Assembly: GCA_013396525.1 (NCBI GenBank)
Contig: VWYX01000351.1
Location: forward strand, 564,687-628,686
Reading direction: 5' to 3'
DNA length: 64,000 bases
DNA from: Chaetorhynchus papuensis
Lineage: Eukaryota > Chordata > Aves > Passeriformes > Rhipiduridae
Numbering within the stretch: position 1 is the first letter of the stretch; every line of letters begins with the position of its first letter. Below, one piece after another: positions 1 to 13,164 of this stretch. The notes under the pieces are model-generated. The model worked only from the letters and a program-made list of their open reading frames with translations. It was not told the origin of the DNA and did no database searches. The translations under genes were made by a program, and so were the position numbers.

Positions 1-3000
1 CAACCCGGAATTGGGAAACCTGTTGCTGTCTGAGACTGATTGAGAATTTAGCGAGGCTTGTGAAATCAGTGTCCCAGATTGGTGCATCTGGTCAGTGAAA
101 TGAATCTGATTTGGATCCAGGCCAGCTTTGGGAAGAAAATTTTCTTAGCTCAAGATAGTGTAGATTAAGCATGTAGTGTAGCAACAGAGTGAGAAAAAAA
201 GCACAGTTTAGGAGTAACATCAGGAAGTAATGTGTTTGTAAAGAAAAACGTGTTAACAGCACAAATAGCAGGACAGTTCTTGAGTTAATCAGGATTTCCT
301 CTTCTCTGGGCTGATGTTACTGAAGCATTTGGGACGTGTACAAGGCGGTTCAGGAGCTTGCTGGCTCCCGGCTGTCAGGGAACAAGGGGCAGGGAGATTC
401 ATTCATTTTGGTTTGGACTTCCAAAAATAAGTTGGGAAGCAAAGAGCATGCAAGCTTACAGACTGTCAGGTTTAATAAGACCTCAGCTGGCAAAGCAGTG
501 ACCTTTGTAATGGCTGGGCCTTTTTCTTGGTTATTTGTGGTGTTTGGTATAGCAACAGTAAATAAATTGCACTGCGTTAGTAGCCTCCAGTACAGCACAT
601 GTACATTTATTATCAGATAAATAAGTAGTCCTGTAGGCACTAGTAAGAACCAGCTACTGAAAAGCTGGTTATTCAAAGCATTTTGACAGCCAAGAAGGCT
701 GAATTTGAGGTGGATACATGGTGGAGTTGGGATGACTTCATGAAGGCTTTCTAGCCAGGATCGATTGTGATCCCCTCAGAAGGGTCCGGGGCTCTTGCTG
801 ATGTGGGTAATGTGAGGTGTCTGGTAAAGTGCACTGGACTCCGATGACAGGTGATGAGCTCAGCAAGGTCACACTCCTGGGGACCGTGGCAAGCCATGTA
901 TTGACAGGCAGGCTGCAAATTGAATTCTGTATACGTAAAGGGTACAGAATTGTATCGTATGTGCCTTAGGAGCACAGTATCGGGTGACACTGACCAGTAA
1001 CACCTAGGGCTTGATACTTGGAAGAGCATTGGGATAAGTGAGCAGTGGAGCAGATGCTGGCAGTACCAGCCAGCTGCTTACGTGAAGTGTTTCTTCACAA
1101 ACTTGTCAGGAAGGGAGGGTGACGTTATTGTGATTGGAATAAAAACTTTGTTCCAATGTCCCATGGATGTAATAACATTTTTGCTGAAGGGTGACAAGAT
1201 GTACTTGCACACCCAAATGGAACAAATGCTATTTTGTTAAAGGTTTTGCTGTGCATGTGTATCCTGAGTCTGTAAATCTCTATCAGATGAAAATATTTAT
1301 TAGCATGGTCGGGGAGGTTGTTATAGAGTTCCTTTCACTGAACCTGTCCAAAATAGATTTGTTTTCATGTTGCTTGGAGAATAATGCTGCCTATGGTAAA
1401 GTGTCAGCCGAGGCCAGTTAGGTTGGGGGTCCCCAGAGGACTGATTGCCAACTGGAATGATGTAGTACATGTGAGGATATTTAAATAACTTCTTTTTGTA
1501 TTAGAAACACAGCATTACGTTACAGGGCAGATGGTAGTGACAGTCTGCTCTTCTTTAATATCTGTGCAACCAAATGGCCACTCAGTGAGGAAGGAAATCC
1601 TACACATTGAAAAGAGCTAGCTTTGTTGACAGAAAGATCAGGTAAAATATTTTTCTTTGGTTAAAGAATTTAATATGTGGGACTTAAAGTGAGACTTGCT
1701 CTGGATGAGCAATCAGGTCTTTTTAGGTAATGGAAGGGTTAACCAAGTCAATTGACTTAATTTGTCAGAGTCGCAGCTGCTCCCACAAAACCTAAGTCCA
1801 ATCTTACAAATAGGGTTAGTTTGTTTGAAGCACAGGGTGGCCCCAAATGTTGTGTGTGTTCACAAAGGTAAAATTACACTTTCTCTGGTATCTGGGCCAC
1901 TGTGGCTAAGACCCATTGTGTACTTGCTGTGTGAGAAGCTGGCTTGGCTATTTATAGCCACAAAGCTGTATTTTGAAAATAACCTTTTAAATTACAAGTG
2001 GTGTTTCTGAGCCTGCAGCCTGTGTCATTGCCCTTTTCGGAGGCATCAGGTGCAGCACAGACCTGCACCACAGCCAGTGTCTGGAACCTGCAGGGTGGCG
2101 TCAGCTGTGCTTTGTCTACCTCAGTGCCAGCAGAATGTTGCTTGATGAACACCAGTCCCATATTTTCAATGATTAACTTAGACTATATTCACTGAATTAT
2201 TTTTGACAATGGTTTTGTGTCTAATGCAGAATGGAAAGGCAGATATTAGTTAAATGTGAGTGAACATTTAGAAATCATCAAGAAAACTGCTACCAGCTGG
2301 TGAAATGAACTAGTGGTGGCAGTTGAATTTCTCTAGCATTTGCAGGTGGTGGGAAATGGGTAAGAACTGCTCCTCTGTCTCCTGGGTGACAGATAAAACC
2401 AAAGAGTAAACTTGTATGAAAATTGAGTCTTAAGGGAAAAACATTCTGCTGCTTCTAGTTGGGAAAGTTTCTCCCAATGTAATAATAGCAATGCTTGTTT
2501 GTCTTCAAGGAAAAGGATGACAGCAAAGATTGTTTATCCTCTGTCTGCCCTTTGATGATTTACTCTCTGTTTCCCTTTGGCCTGTTCCAAGGAGAAGTGA
2601 GTTGCTCATGAAATAACTCCTGTGTCATTTACAGTACTCTACAGTATTTTGGTGCTTGTTGTTCACTTTGTTTTCAGGTGCTGAGTGTCTGTGCTAACTC
2701 AGGAGCTGCTTCCTGAATAGTCAGGTACTTTGTGCAGTGATTCTAGGTTAGGTGGAGGCTGTTTGTTATTCCCAATTTGTTTTTCCTCCTTCTGAGCCAG
2801 AGCTGTAAAACTGCAGGCAGGTCTGGTTGCTCCTCAGAGTTTTATAAAGCAGCATCCGTGTCAGAAGGTTTGGGCAGTTTTCAATTGCCGTGCAGCAAAC
2901 TTGCCCTTTCCTCATACAGGTTATGTGCAGCCGTAACAAAGCAGGAAACAGCAGAATTTTTGGACAGTCCAGAAACCAGACAGAGGGAATAGAGAGCACT

Positions 3001-3094
3001 CTGCCCCATCACAGTAGTCTGGAGACTGTTGGAAGAGTCATTGAGGGGCTAACACTGGCTCAAAATCTGGGGACTGAGGGGAAGGAAGAGAGGA
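1..3094. other. Intronic stretch without recognisable gene or repeat
   Basis: AT-rich ordinary sequence. No splice-bordered coding segment, RNA gene or repeat family could be recognised, apart from the MEF2-type motif at 1948. Confidence 0.6.
1948..1957 (+). promoter_or_regulatory. Candidate MEF2 binding site
   Basis: The ten bases CTATTTATAG match the MEF2 consensus YTAWWWWTAR exactly. PPP1R12B is a striated-muscle- and brain-enriched gene, so a MEF2 site in intron 1 would make sense. However, this consensus is expected a few times by chance in a window this size, and another match (TTAAAAATAG) occurs at 44631. Function is not shown. Confidence 0.25.
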
Positions 3095-3482
3095 TTCCCC
3101 CACCACTGCCATGTTCACCACTAAACCGTGTCCCCGGGTGCCACAACAACACACCTTCTGAACGCTTTCAGGGATGGTGACTCCACCATGTCGCCGGGCA
3201 ACCTGCCTGTGCCATGGCCTGACCACCCTTGTGGGAAGAAATTTCCCATAATATTAAACCTAAACATCCCCTGGCACAGCTCAAGGCCGTTTCCTCTTGT
3301 CCTGTCCCTGTTCCCTGGGAGCAGAGCCCGACCCCCCGCCCCGGCTGCCCCCTCCTGTTAGGGAGTTGTGCAGAGCCACAAGGTCCCCCCTGAGCCTCCT
3401 TTTCTCCAGGCTGAGCTTCCCCAACTCCCTCAGCTTCTACTGGTGCTCCAGTCCCTTCTCCAGCTCCGTTCCCCTCTCTGGA
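3095..3482 (-). mobile_element. CR1 LINE fragment, 3' region
   Basis: Read on the + strand this is the antisense of a CR1 3' region. It has the typical series 'gatggtgactccacca', 'cctgaccaccctt', 'ggccgtttcctcttgtcctgt', 'agccaca aggtccccc' and 'tctccaggctgagc' in the expected order. The extreme 3' end is missing. A second copy of the same subfamily lies at 34223-34530. Confidence 0.85.
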
Positions 3483-5762
3483 CACAAAATTTCTTAATCA
3501 CCAAAATGTAACAGCCGGTCTGTGCCTTGAAGGGTGAGGAGATAACACAACTTAGAGTGGCATGAAAACTCTGGAATGAATGTTCAGGTGCCCCCGTCTT
3601 TGGGGCATCACAGCTGTAGTTTAAGGTAGTTCAGCTTCTGATCTTTAAGTTGGTGATGATAGCATCATAAATCAGGCTGTATTTTTTAAGATTGGGTGGC
3701 TGCATTGCCTAAAAATACATTCATTCCTGGAATAGAAGGTTATCTAGGGAGAGTCATACCTTTCCCACCACCCTGTACAGAGTTCCTTTCTGAAGGTGTT
3801 CTTCTGCCAGGAAAAATAGAAGCTGCAAGCTTCTTGTGCTGCATGTAAGACTGCTCGTCAAAGTGAAATATGGCACTGTCAAAAATAGGGTTTATCACTA
3901 GGGTGAGTGAAGTGGGGTTTTTAGGTTTCGGTTAAAAATGGGAATTCTGTAGCATGTACCATCCCACAGTGCTCTGAATAAAGTGAGAGAGCTTGGAAGA
4001 TACCTACAATACACCAGGAATTTATTAGACAAAATAGTTAAAAACTGAAGTGCTGTTTTATCAACCTCATGCTTTTATCTTCTTCCTTTTGGCTTACTCA
4101 ATCCTTTTTTGCCTTGATGTTTTGTCCCTGTGGGTTCAGTTGTCTGTCCCTTGCATCTCTATTTCCAGGCAATCTCCTGAGTGGGCAGAATTAACTCTAG
4201 ACTACACAAACTAACCTTGAGCTGCAGTTAGAGCCTGGGAGAGCTGCTACTTCTGGCAGCAGGGCAAGAAACCTTCCCCTGGTTTGGTTTGGGGCACTTT
4301 CAACTGGTTGGTTTGGCTCCTGGAAACCAAAGACAACCACATCATTTACTCAGTACTGGGAGCTTGGGAGGAAACTCTGCGTTTTAGTAAGTAGATGGGT
4401 GTTTGGGAGGGGAAATGTGCATCTTCATTGCTTCCTTCCTCAGCCTTTGTTTATCCTGCCCAGTGATTCCATGCATCAGGCTCCACTGCTCTCCATAAAC
4501 ACTGAGCAAGGGAGCTGGTAGGATTTTTAGCAACAACTTTCTTCATGGCAGCAGCTGGAAGTGCTGACCCTTGTCCCTTAGTGCTGCCTGTGGAAAGGTT
4601 CTCATCTCCACTAGAGCTGCTTCTGGAGTTCTGGCCCCACATGGAAAGCTCATTTGGAAAGCAAAGGTATTTATGGGAAAGCTTGTTGTGCCTAATGTAT
4701 GCTGAAAGCTTTCTGACTTGTGCAAATGAAATTCTTGAGCCTGCATCAGAGGTGGAGACAAGTTTTCCATGCTGCATACTTGTCTGAATCAACATGGTTT
4801 GATAAGATTGAAAGCCAGCTCAGCAAAAATGCAGGAATGAGCAATGAATGCAGTGCCTGGACAGTCCCTGCTCCAGCAGCACAGGGTCCTGCAGCTCCAG
4901 CTGGCATGGCTGGAAACATTCAGTGTTTGTGCTCAAACATTCAGTACATTTAAGTGCAGAACTCTCAGCTGTAACCTAGATGAAACTCCTGTCATCCTAG
5001 CATTATTTTGTGCAATTTATAATGCCTCTTGCTTATTTTAACAGGGAGTGTTAGGGCTGGGATCTGTTTCTGTTTCAAACAGTTTCAGAAATTTAGAATT
5101 CAGACTAGGTATTGTGGGGCTTGTGAGACATGACAAGTGCTGTGTTTTGTAATGTACTGAGATAATAACTGACTAATATTAAAATATAGGACTTCTGAGT
5201 TGGTATGCTGGCTCCCAGGTGAGGATTATTATATACCATAAGTCAAAAAGGCCTGTCAGACTGTGCATATTAGAGCAATCAGTTTTAAGAAGGTTGGGAG
5301 AGGGGAATATTACATAAGTGGTTGTATAAATTGATATTTTATTCTTTCTAACTTTTGAATACAAATGAGGGCAGGTGAAGCATTAAATATTCTGAAGCAT
5401 GGTTTTTTAAAAATTGTGTTTGTCCAGAGGGCTGGGGTAAAAAAATGAAGGAAAGAGAAACCCAGAGCCTTTCAGGGGAATGGCAGCCCCTGCTGTGCAG
5501 TGACCGGATCCCCAGCTGAGTGAACCGTTTGACCTAGTGATAATGCTATGGCCCCAGCACAGTGAGGGTGCCCAGTATAAATCCTGGGATCTGAGTCTGC
5601 AGTTTATTTTCAGCTATCCTTCTAAAGGGAGGTGCCACAGCTGTCCCTGCAATCTCCTTTCTTGGGCTGCAGCAAACTGATCTGCACAGGGAGGAAAGGT
5701 GCAGCTTGCGGGAGGAGCTGGGCCATGGGCCTTAGCAGGAAAACTTCATTTGCTAAAAATTT
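3483..5762. other. Intronic stretch, nothing recognised
   Basis: No splice-bordered exon, RNA gene or familiar repeat. Overlapping open frames on both strands around 4450-4800 (up to 114 codons) lack any protein motif and are read as chance. Confidence 0.55.
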
Positions 5763-5888
5763 TGAGACCAGGTTGGACAGGGCTTTGAGCAGCCTGGTCC
5801 AGTAGAAGGTGTTCCTGTCCATGGCAGGGCGTTCAGTGAGATGAACTCTAAGGTCCCTTGCAACCCAAACCAACTTGTGATTTTATGA
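5763..5888 (+). mobile_element. CR1 LINE 3' end
   Basis: Contains the classic avian CR1 tail: 'gaccaggttggacagggc', 'gagcagcctggtccagtaga', 'ccatggcaggg', 'aaggtcccttgcaacccaaac', ending in 'gtgattttatga'. Sense orientation, about 125 bp, strongly 5' truncated. Confidence 0.9.
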
Positions 5889-7413
5889 AGGGACGATTTG
5901 GTGGGGATTTAGGTGCCTATTTTCATGGGGCTCACTTCAGCATGAATGGACTTAAGAACAAGCTCATGGTGAGTGTAGCCTGTCCAGGCCTGTGCAGAGA
6001 TGTTTCAAGCTTCTGTGAACCTGAAATGGAGGCAACGGGACCCAGAGTATGGCTGTGAGATGAAGCTCCAACCTGCACAGCTTTAGGGAGGCAAATTTTA
6101 TTTCCTCCCTCCACTCCAGAGATATCCCACCTCTTACTGTGGTGAAACACGACCTTTCTTAAATACTTAATTCTTAGAATGTTTTTCAGAGGAAATTTGC
6201 TTTTCTAGGTTTCCAGGCTAGTGAGCATGATACCACACATTGCGAACAGCCAGATCCCGGGAGTCAGGCTTCTTTTTTCACATCAAGCTGTTGACAATCA
6301 AGGACATCAAAATTCCTGATTTAGACACCTACATAATTTCTCATGACAGTTTTCATTCATAATAATTACAACTTGCAGTACTTGCAAGTGATTAGTATTT
6401 TAGAAAATACATCCACGTGTTCTCTTGTTAAATATTTTCCTGTTAAACAAATTTTGGAAAAATCGGTCTCCTTCCAGCTTTAAACTCTAAGCTTAAATAC
6501 AGGCTTTGCTGATCTGAAAACAACCAAAATAACTGAAAATTCACCCTTTAAGAGTAAATGGTATGGGTTTTTTTCTTTAATGCTAGGTTGTTTGGGATTT
6601 TTGAAGCTTGTCTCCTGTGGCTGGACAAAATAGAACACTCAACTGGTAGGAGTCTCACTGGAAATGTTTCTATAATACAATAAGCTGACCTTGCAGAGGG
6701 ACACAAGCAGCTTCAGCATTGCTTTTCCAGCATTCGGCCTTGCTCATAAATCTTTGTGAGATGTACAGAATGCAGAGAGTGACCACCTGCCATTAGCTTT
6801 TTATGTGTCACTGCCTTTTCAGGGTAAAACTAAACCTGGCCCCTGTCCGATCCCCCGAGCTGGAGCATTGATTTGCCACAGTGATTGCTCACCATCCATT
6901 TCTGGAATCTCTCTGAAGCCACCTCCTATTTATAATTCATCATTCCCTGCTGTATCAGTTAATGTGATTTCGTATCAAAGCCTGATAGTTTTTTACCTCT
7001 AAAATGGTGCGATAGCAGCAAGTCCTAGTCTAGGCTTGTCTAAACACAAGTGCTGGCTTAGCGAGGGGATTCCAGTAGTGATTTAGGGAAATGAGGTGAC
7101 TGCATGGGGGCTCTGCCCAAACCTAGCTTCTGTCTGTTTAGTTTGGACCTGTAAATAGAGTAGCATCACCCAGAGGAATGTAAACCAGCACGAAGCTGGT
7201 AGGGCCCGCACAGGGAGCTGCTCCCAGTTCACCACACGGGCTTTGTGCTTGAATTGAAGCATCCGGAAGTGCTGCTGGTTTCATTCTGAAGTCAAAGTAT
7301 GAAACATCTTCATCTTCCAGGATTTCAGTTCATATAGATTGTCAGCCTTACCCAAAGCAGCTATTAATTATGAATTATGTTGAGTGACAATTATAAAAAC
7401 ACTTTTATAAAAA
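5889..7413. other. Intronic stretch, nothing recognised
   Basis: Ordinary AT-rich intron sequence with no supported feature. Confidence 0.55.
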
Positions 7414-7702
7414 AGTGGCTTTTTACACAGGCAGATAGCAATAGGACAAGGGAGAACAGTTTTAAGCTAAAAGTGAAGAGGTCTAGATTGGATATTGGGG
7501 AAAAAAATCTTCCCTGTGAGGGTGGAAGGCCCTGGCACAGGTTGCCCAGAGCAGCTGTGGCTGCCCCATCCCTAGAAGTGTCCAAGGCCAGGCTAGACAG
7601 GGCTTGGAGCAACCTGTGGAAGGTGTCCCTGCCCATGGCAGGGGATGGAACCGGACGAGCTTGAAGTTCCCTTCCAACCCAAACCAGCCTGTGATTCTAT
7701 GA
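7414..7702 (+). mobile_element. CR1 LINE, 3' region with complete tail
   Basis: Sense CR1 beginning in the end of the reverse-transcriptase frame ('gcaataggacaagggagaac' corresponds to the DRTRGN segment). It passes through 'ctgtgagggtggaaggccc' and 'caaggccaggctagacagggc' and ends in 'ttcccttccaacccaaacc' plus the terminal 'tgtgattctatga' unit. A (TA)n microsatellite lies about 135 bp downstream. Confidence 0.92.
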
Positions 7703-7836
7703 TCTCTGACAATTTGATACTTTATGTGAGACATGTAAATAGGGATTTCCCCCTTGGAAAATTGGTGGGACAGGGGAACTCTGATCCAGCTGGCTGTGGG
7801 TGAAGTGGCTTGCTTTAATTGTTTTGCTACACCCAA

Positions 7837-7870
<34 letters not shown>

Positions 7871-7890
7871 GTATATGTATATATTTATAT
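7837..7890. repeat. (TA)n/(TATG)n microsatellite
   Basis: An uninterrupted TA run of about 20 bases passes into several ATGT/TATG units and back into TA-rich sequence. A simple-sequence tract likely to vary in length between individuals. Confidence 0.95.
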
Positions 7891-8895
7891 CATTGCTCTG
7901 AGTTACATCATTAGCAGAGACCCTGCCTGTGCCAACAGAAATCATCAGAATATTTACATTAAATACTGTTGTGGTACTGGAGGATGAAATGTTCTAAATT
8001 TTTATCTAACAAGCCATTCTTTCTACCCCATTTGCTCTGTGGTTTCTGTAAGTGAGATGACACAGCGTATAGACAGGTTTGGTGTTTTTGTGGATAACAA
8101 CTAAATCGGAGTAACTGGTTGCATTAGCAGAACCACCACATGTCCAGGAAGAGGTGCACATTCTGAGCCTGGGCAGGAGTCTGACTGCTCCAGTGACAGC
8201 CACACAAACACTTCACACTTGCCAGGTGTCTGATTTAATTTTTTTTTCAAGTACTGTGAACATGCCAATATTAGTTTCTGTGCTAGTGAACCCCAGGGCC
8301 TTATTTGAGCCTTTTAATGAATATAACAAGTGATGTTGGTATGACTGACATGTTGCATTTTGGTGTTACCAAAAAATTATTACACTGGCCAAGATGCTTT
8401 CAAAGCAACTTGATGGCAGTGAAATGCTACATCCTATCCTATTACCAGATCGTCTTCCATTTTTTATGCAAGATGTGGGTTTTAAGAGTCTGCAGCAAAT
8501 ATTTCAAGCAGAATTGTGAATTCTGGGCTGAAGTAGCTCTCTAGGACAGAGGTAGAAAGAGCTGCTGACTTGCTTCCAAAGGAGACAGTGTCTGGGTTAA
8601 ACTTTCAAAACTTGATTCCACCACTTGATGCTGGCTTTCAGTTCTTCCCTGGCTTCATGCTCCTTCCCTGTATTCTCAGGAAGCCGACTGATCCACTCCA
8701 TGCTTCAGCCAGCTCGACTTAGTGCGGGCTGATGTTCTCATCGTACTCTTTTAGGGGAATCTGTGTACCCTGCAAGGCTTTGAAAGGTAGAAGTTGTGTT
8801 CAAAGGGACTGTTTCAAAGACTTTTGAGAGGCAGAAAGTCACTGTTGAGTTGCAGTCTCTTGCAGACAATTGTATGGATAGTCTGTAGAAGCAGT

Positions 8896-9560
8896 TTATT
8901 GTGACTGTCTGGCCTCTGTCCCTTTGCTCTCCCTGAGAGCTTGGCAGGTTGTTTGCTGCAATAGCTGCTTTACAGCCAGCTGCCCCAGTCTGTGCCAGTG
9001 CAAGGGCTCATTCTGTCCCAGGGCAGGATGCTGTTTGCCTCTGTTGTCCTTCATAAACCCTCCATCAGGCCCTTTGTCAAGCCTGTGTAGGTCCCTCTGA
9101 GAAGGATCTCCTGCCCCAGCCATGCCAGCAGTTTGATATCATCTGCAGACTTGGTGAGAGTGCTTTCTGTCCCATAATTGGTATTAATCGAGTTTGTTAA
9201 TGAAGACATGGATTTGTATTGACCCCATATCAGCCCTGAGGGATGCTGCTGGTAATCAGCTGCTGGCTGGACTTTGTACAGCTGATCACCTTTTGAGCCT
9301 GGTACTCTCGCCAACATCAGTCATCTGCTTCTGCAGTCCAGCTCCTGCCTGTTGAAAACACTGCCAGAGATGGTGTCAAAGGTGTACCACACTTGCTCTC
9401 CTGTTCTCCATGCAGACAGCTTGGAGGGCAGTCAAGTTAGGCAAGATTTGCCACTGGTAAATCCACGCTGGCTGTTCCACCGCCGCATCCTGCTGGAAAT
9501 GGCTGTCAGGAAGATTTACTACACGGCCTTTCCAGGGGCTACAGTGAGACTGAGAGGTCC
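8896..9560 (-). mobile_element. CR1 LINE fragment spanning reverse-transcriptase C-terminal part
   Basis: The minus strand translates, with frame breaks, to a CR1-type reverse transcriptase. A TLTKSADDIKLL segment (the ADD catalytic-type motif) at about 9130-9170 is followed by a RDLHRLDKG segment and then a NEPLHWHRLG segment, matching the CR1 order FADD - RDLDRLEKW - NPMHQYRLG. The + strand also shows the antisense CR1 phrase 'tggtgtcaaaggtgtaccac'. Internal frameshifts and stops make it non-functional. Confidence 0.85.
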
Positions 9561-9945
9561 AGTGTTCCCTGGATCCTTCTAACATGGTGGGGTGGTGTTT
9601 GCATGTCATCAGGCCTCCCTTTGTTACCATGACCTTTGAAAGTTGACAGTGATTTGCAGAGACATCAACCAGCTCCCTCTTAAACCATGTCTGAATCCCA
9701 CCTGGTCTCAAAAGTGGTCCATCATCATCCCTTCCCCCCATTCCCTGGGTTGAGGCTCTGGTGCTGCATGGTGGAGCTAACAGGACAAGTCTGTGCTTCC
9801 TGGGAAATGCACTTAGTCCGTTCTCTCGAGCACGTGTTCATCTTGTTGGACCAGGACTGTCATCTGGAGCGCTGCTGGAGTTGTGAGCCTGCAGGAAGCT
9901 TCAGCCATACTTGCCTCTGACTCTTTGCAGTGACTCTCAGACATT

Positions 9946-10092
9946 CCTAGAATCACAGAACTATGGAATGGTTTGGGTTGGAGGGACCCTTAAAGATCAT
10001 CTTGTTCCAGCCATGGCAGGGACGTTTTCCACTAAACCAGGCTGTTCGAAGCCCTTTCCAACCTGGCCTTGGACGCTTCCAGGGTTGGGACG
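9946..10092 (-). mobile_element. CR1 LINE 3' end
   Basis: Antisense CR1 tail: 'agaatcacagaactatggaa', 'ggtttgggttggagggaccc', 'ccatggcagggacg', 'ccaacctggccttggacgc', 'ttccagggttggga'. Truncated after about 147 bp. Confidence 0.9.
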
Positions 10093-11619
10093 CTCCTGTG
10101 AATGCAAACTAGCCATTCCTAGGGCATTTTCCTGATTTCCTTATCTCCCTGATTTTCCCCTCCCCCAGCCCTGCTTCCCCCCTCCCTTTTAAAAAAATGT
10201 AAGTTTTCGTGGTGAAGTCCCTGCCAGGAGGGAAATAGGAGATGTTCTTTCCACTTGACTCGTCTCTTAGTTCTTCAGCATTCAGTCCTGCAGGAACACA
10301 GCCAGTGAGCAGTTGCTGTTGTCTCATACCTGTGGTGCCTTCCCTACTTTTTGGTGCAAACTTGCACAGCAACTTCACCGACAATTCCACATGGCTTGTC
10401 TGTCAGCCGCAGTTCAGTTCTAAGGCATGTCGTGACCTCTTTTCTTCAGGAGCAGACACGCAATCAGAAGTGCCGCCAGGTCATGTCTCCCAAGAGAGAT
10501 GATGACTGTGGATTTGTTTTCTGCTGCCACTTTGGTAAATGCTTCTTCCCCATCCTGCAGCACAGACATCAGTGGCTCTTAAGGGTGGATGTATTCTCTT
10601 ATCAAAGTTGGCTGTCTTAATTTTATTAATGGGCTTAGCAATTCCTTCCAGTTGCTGAGGAATGCTTCTCGCTGCTCCAGTGTGCTGACACTGTAGGAAA
10701 TGCTATAAAGCTGAACGTACATTTTTGGCTTGTGAGCCCACTTTAGTGGATCCCTTTTTTCCTTTAGTCCAACTACCAATTTAATCACTGCTGCACTTCA
10801 GATATTAACTGTTGCTCAGTGCCATCTGAATATGGAGAGGGGGTGCAGGTAGGGACTGGGCTCTGGGGAGGATGCACAGCCAGTGAGGGATGGCTGCTCG
10901 AGACTGAACAGCCATGAGTCAGCAGGCTCAGCTTGGTCCTTGCAAAAAGAATGTCTTAGTCCCACTTTGCTTAACCTCAGCACTCCATGGGCTTGTGGCA
11001 AGTCAGTCCCCATGTGCTCTACTGACGCATGTGCCACCCCGGGGAGCTGGGTTTGAGTAGCTTTGAGTGCCAAAGCTTGGTGCAGGCAAAGCCCTGCTCC
11101 TGCCAGCTGGTGAAGAAACTGGGTTGGTAGGTGGGAGTCAGCGGCTCCAGTGGTTTGGAGACCAGCAAGCAGGGCAGTGAGGGGAGAGCAGGGCTTGGCA
11201 GCTGCAATCCCTCCCTTGGACCAAGTGGAATAGCCTCTGGCTAGGAGGGGAAGAAACCAGTGAGGATAACAGCCCTGTTTGACAGCTTGTGGCTCTGTGT
11301 TCCTTTGGATAGTCCTGTGTGGGACTGTTTGTTTGCTGTTCCTGGGCATTTCCACCGTGTGCTGGCTGCTCTGCATCCCCAGGGTGTGTGTGCTGCTTCA
11401 GGGCTGCCCAGATGCTTTCTGGACCAAAGTGCTGCTCTGGGGGTTCAAACTGCCCTGAAGCTCTTGAGCTTGTTGCCAGGCCCTATGTCACTTGCCTGCC
11501 CACTGCCATTTGTTTCCCAGACCCTCTGTCACTTCTTTTAATCTAATTAATTAAGTGGATAGCTCAGAGGCAGTAGAGTTCCCACCAGGTCCTCAGGGGC
11601 TTCACTTTTCATCCAGGTG
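10093..11619. other. Intronic stretch, nothing recognised
   Basis: No supported exon or repeat. A 186-codon open frame on the minus strand (10816-11376) has no recognisable domain, no splice-site context and overlaps other open frames, so it is not called as a gene. Confidence 0.5.
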
Positions 11620-12237
11620 CCCTGGGGGCCAAGAAGGCCAGTGGTGTCTTGGGGTGCATTGGGAAGAGCATTCCCAGCAGGTCAGGGAGTGATCCTGCCC
11701 CTCTGCCCAGCCCTGGTGAGGCCCACCTGGAGTGTGGTGTCCAGGTCTGGACTCCTCAGGACAGAAGGCACCTGGAGCTCCTGGAGCAGGGCCAGCAGAG
11801 GCTGCAGAGATGAGGAAGGGCCTGGAGCATCTCCCTGCCCAGGAAAGGCTGAGGGAGCTGGGGCTGTTCAGCCTCGAGAAGAGACAACTGAGATGGGATC
11901 TCATTCCTGTGTGTCAGCGTCTGCAGGGAGGGCTCAGAGCAGGGCCCGGGCTCTGCTCCCTGGGGCCCAGCACTGGCACAAGAGGAATGGGCAGGAGCTG
12001 ATGCCCAGGAAGTTCCACCTGGACATGAGGCAGAACTTCTTCCATGGGCAGTGACCGAGCCCTGAACAGGCTGCCCAGAGAGGGTGTGGAGTCCCCCTCA
12101 CTGGGGATATCTCAGACCCATCTAGACATAATCCTGTGCTATGTGCTCTGGGATGACCCTGCCTGAGCAGGGAGGTGGGACCAGATGAGCCACTGGGGTC
12201 CCTTTCAGCCTGACCCATCCTGTAATTCTGTGATCCC
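11620..12237 (+). mobile_element. CR1 LINE fragment, end of RT frame plus 3' UTR
   Basis: One of the longest CR1 pieces in the window. Forward frames include ALVRP, then AQERLRELGLFSLEKRQLR, then FHLDMRQNFF, the C-terminal signature order of CR1 ORF2, but in different reading frames, so the copy has frameshifts. It ends in 'gggtccctttcagcctgacc' and 'ctgtaattctgtgatcc'. Confidence 0.92.
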
Positions 12238-13164
12238 CAGTGCGATCTGAGCTGCACCTGAGATACTGCTGTAGACAGAGGTGCTCAGGTATTGGTGTGT
12301 CAGCCCTCTGCAAAGGCTCCGGTCATGAACCTTCCAAATTTCAGGTTAAATCACCCACACCTCTCCTGGGGTTTGCACCCCTTCCCTATTCCCAGACACA
12401 TGGATCTGGAAGGTGGGGTGTACAGGGAGAGGTGAGTGCACGAGGACGAGCGTATTTGCTGCAGACAAATAGTACTTCTGCAGACATCTACATACTGGAT
12501 CTATGAAATGGGACTTCCAATAAAGAAAATTGAAAAGTGATGATTTAGTGGAATTTAAATCCTAATTATTTCAAAATGGAAAGAATGATATATTGTTCCT
12601 TGTGACATACCATCTTTTATATGTCTTGGCCTGTGTGTATTCTCCTCTCTATCATAAATCACTATATAGGTACATGCTCTATTCAGGGAGCACACAGTGT
12701 CCATTTTGGGGGGCTGGTTTTGGAGTGTATTGGGAGAATCTGAGTCTTGGATACAGTTCAACAAAATAGCTTCAAATGACAAATCTGTCCCAGTTTTGGC
12801 ATTGTGTGCTGAATAATTTTGTAGTGGTTCTCAGTGATACCAGGGCTGCGTGCCTTCAGTCTTTCCTGTACAAAGATCTCTTAAGAAAAAAAATTAAAAT
12901 TCAGCTGTCTGAGCTTTCCCAAGATGTAGTATTGACAGAAGAGGTCCCAGAACTGCTCAGACAAATGAAAAGTGTCAGGTTTTCAGCATCAGCTGGAACT
13001 GGCACATGAAGTCACTGAGTATTATCCATTGTGTATAATGTATCATGTAAAGCAGCTACCAGGGGATGTCAGCAGGAAGTGACAGTTTCCAAAAGGAACT
13101 CCAAGAAAAACCTGGGAAGTGATGAACCCAAAGCAGGCAACAAGTATGTGGAGAGGAGAAATCT
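12238..13164. other. Intronic stretch, nothing recognised
   Basis: No supported gene, RNA or familiar repeat; moderately AT-rich. Confidence 0.55.

Noticed and set aside
10816..11376. 186-codon minus-strand open frame
   Set aside because: No recognisable family or motif, a second overlapping frame on the same strand, no splice-site or promoter context.
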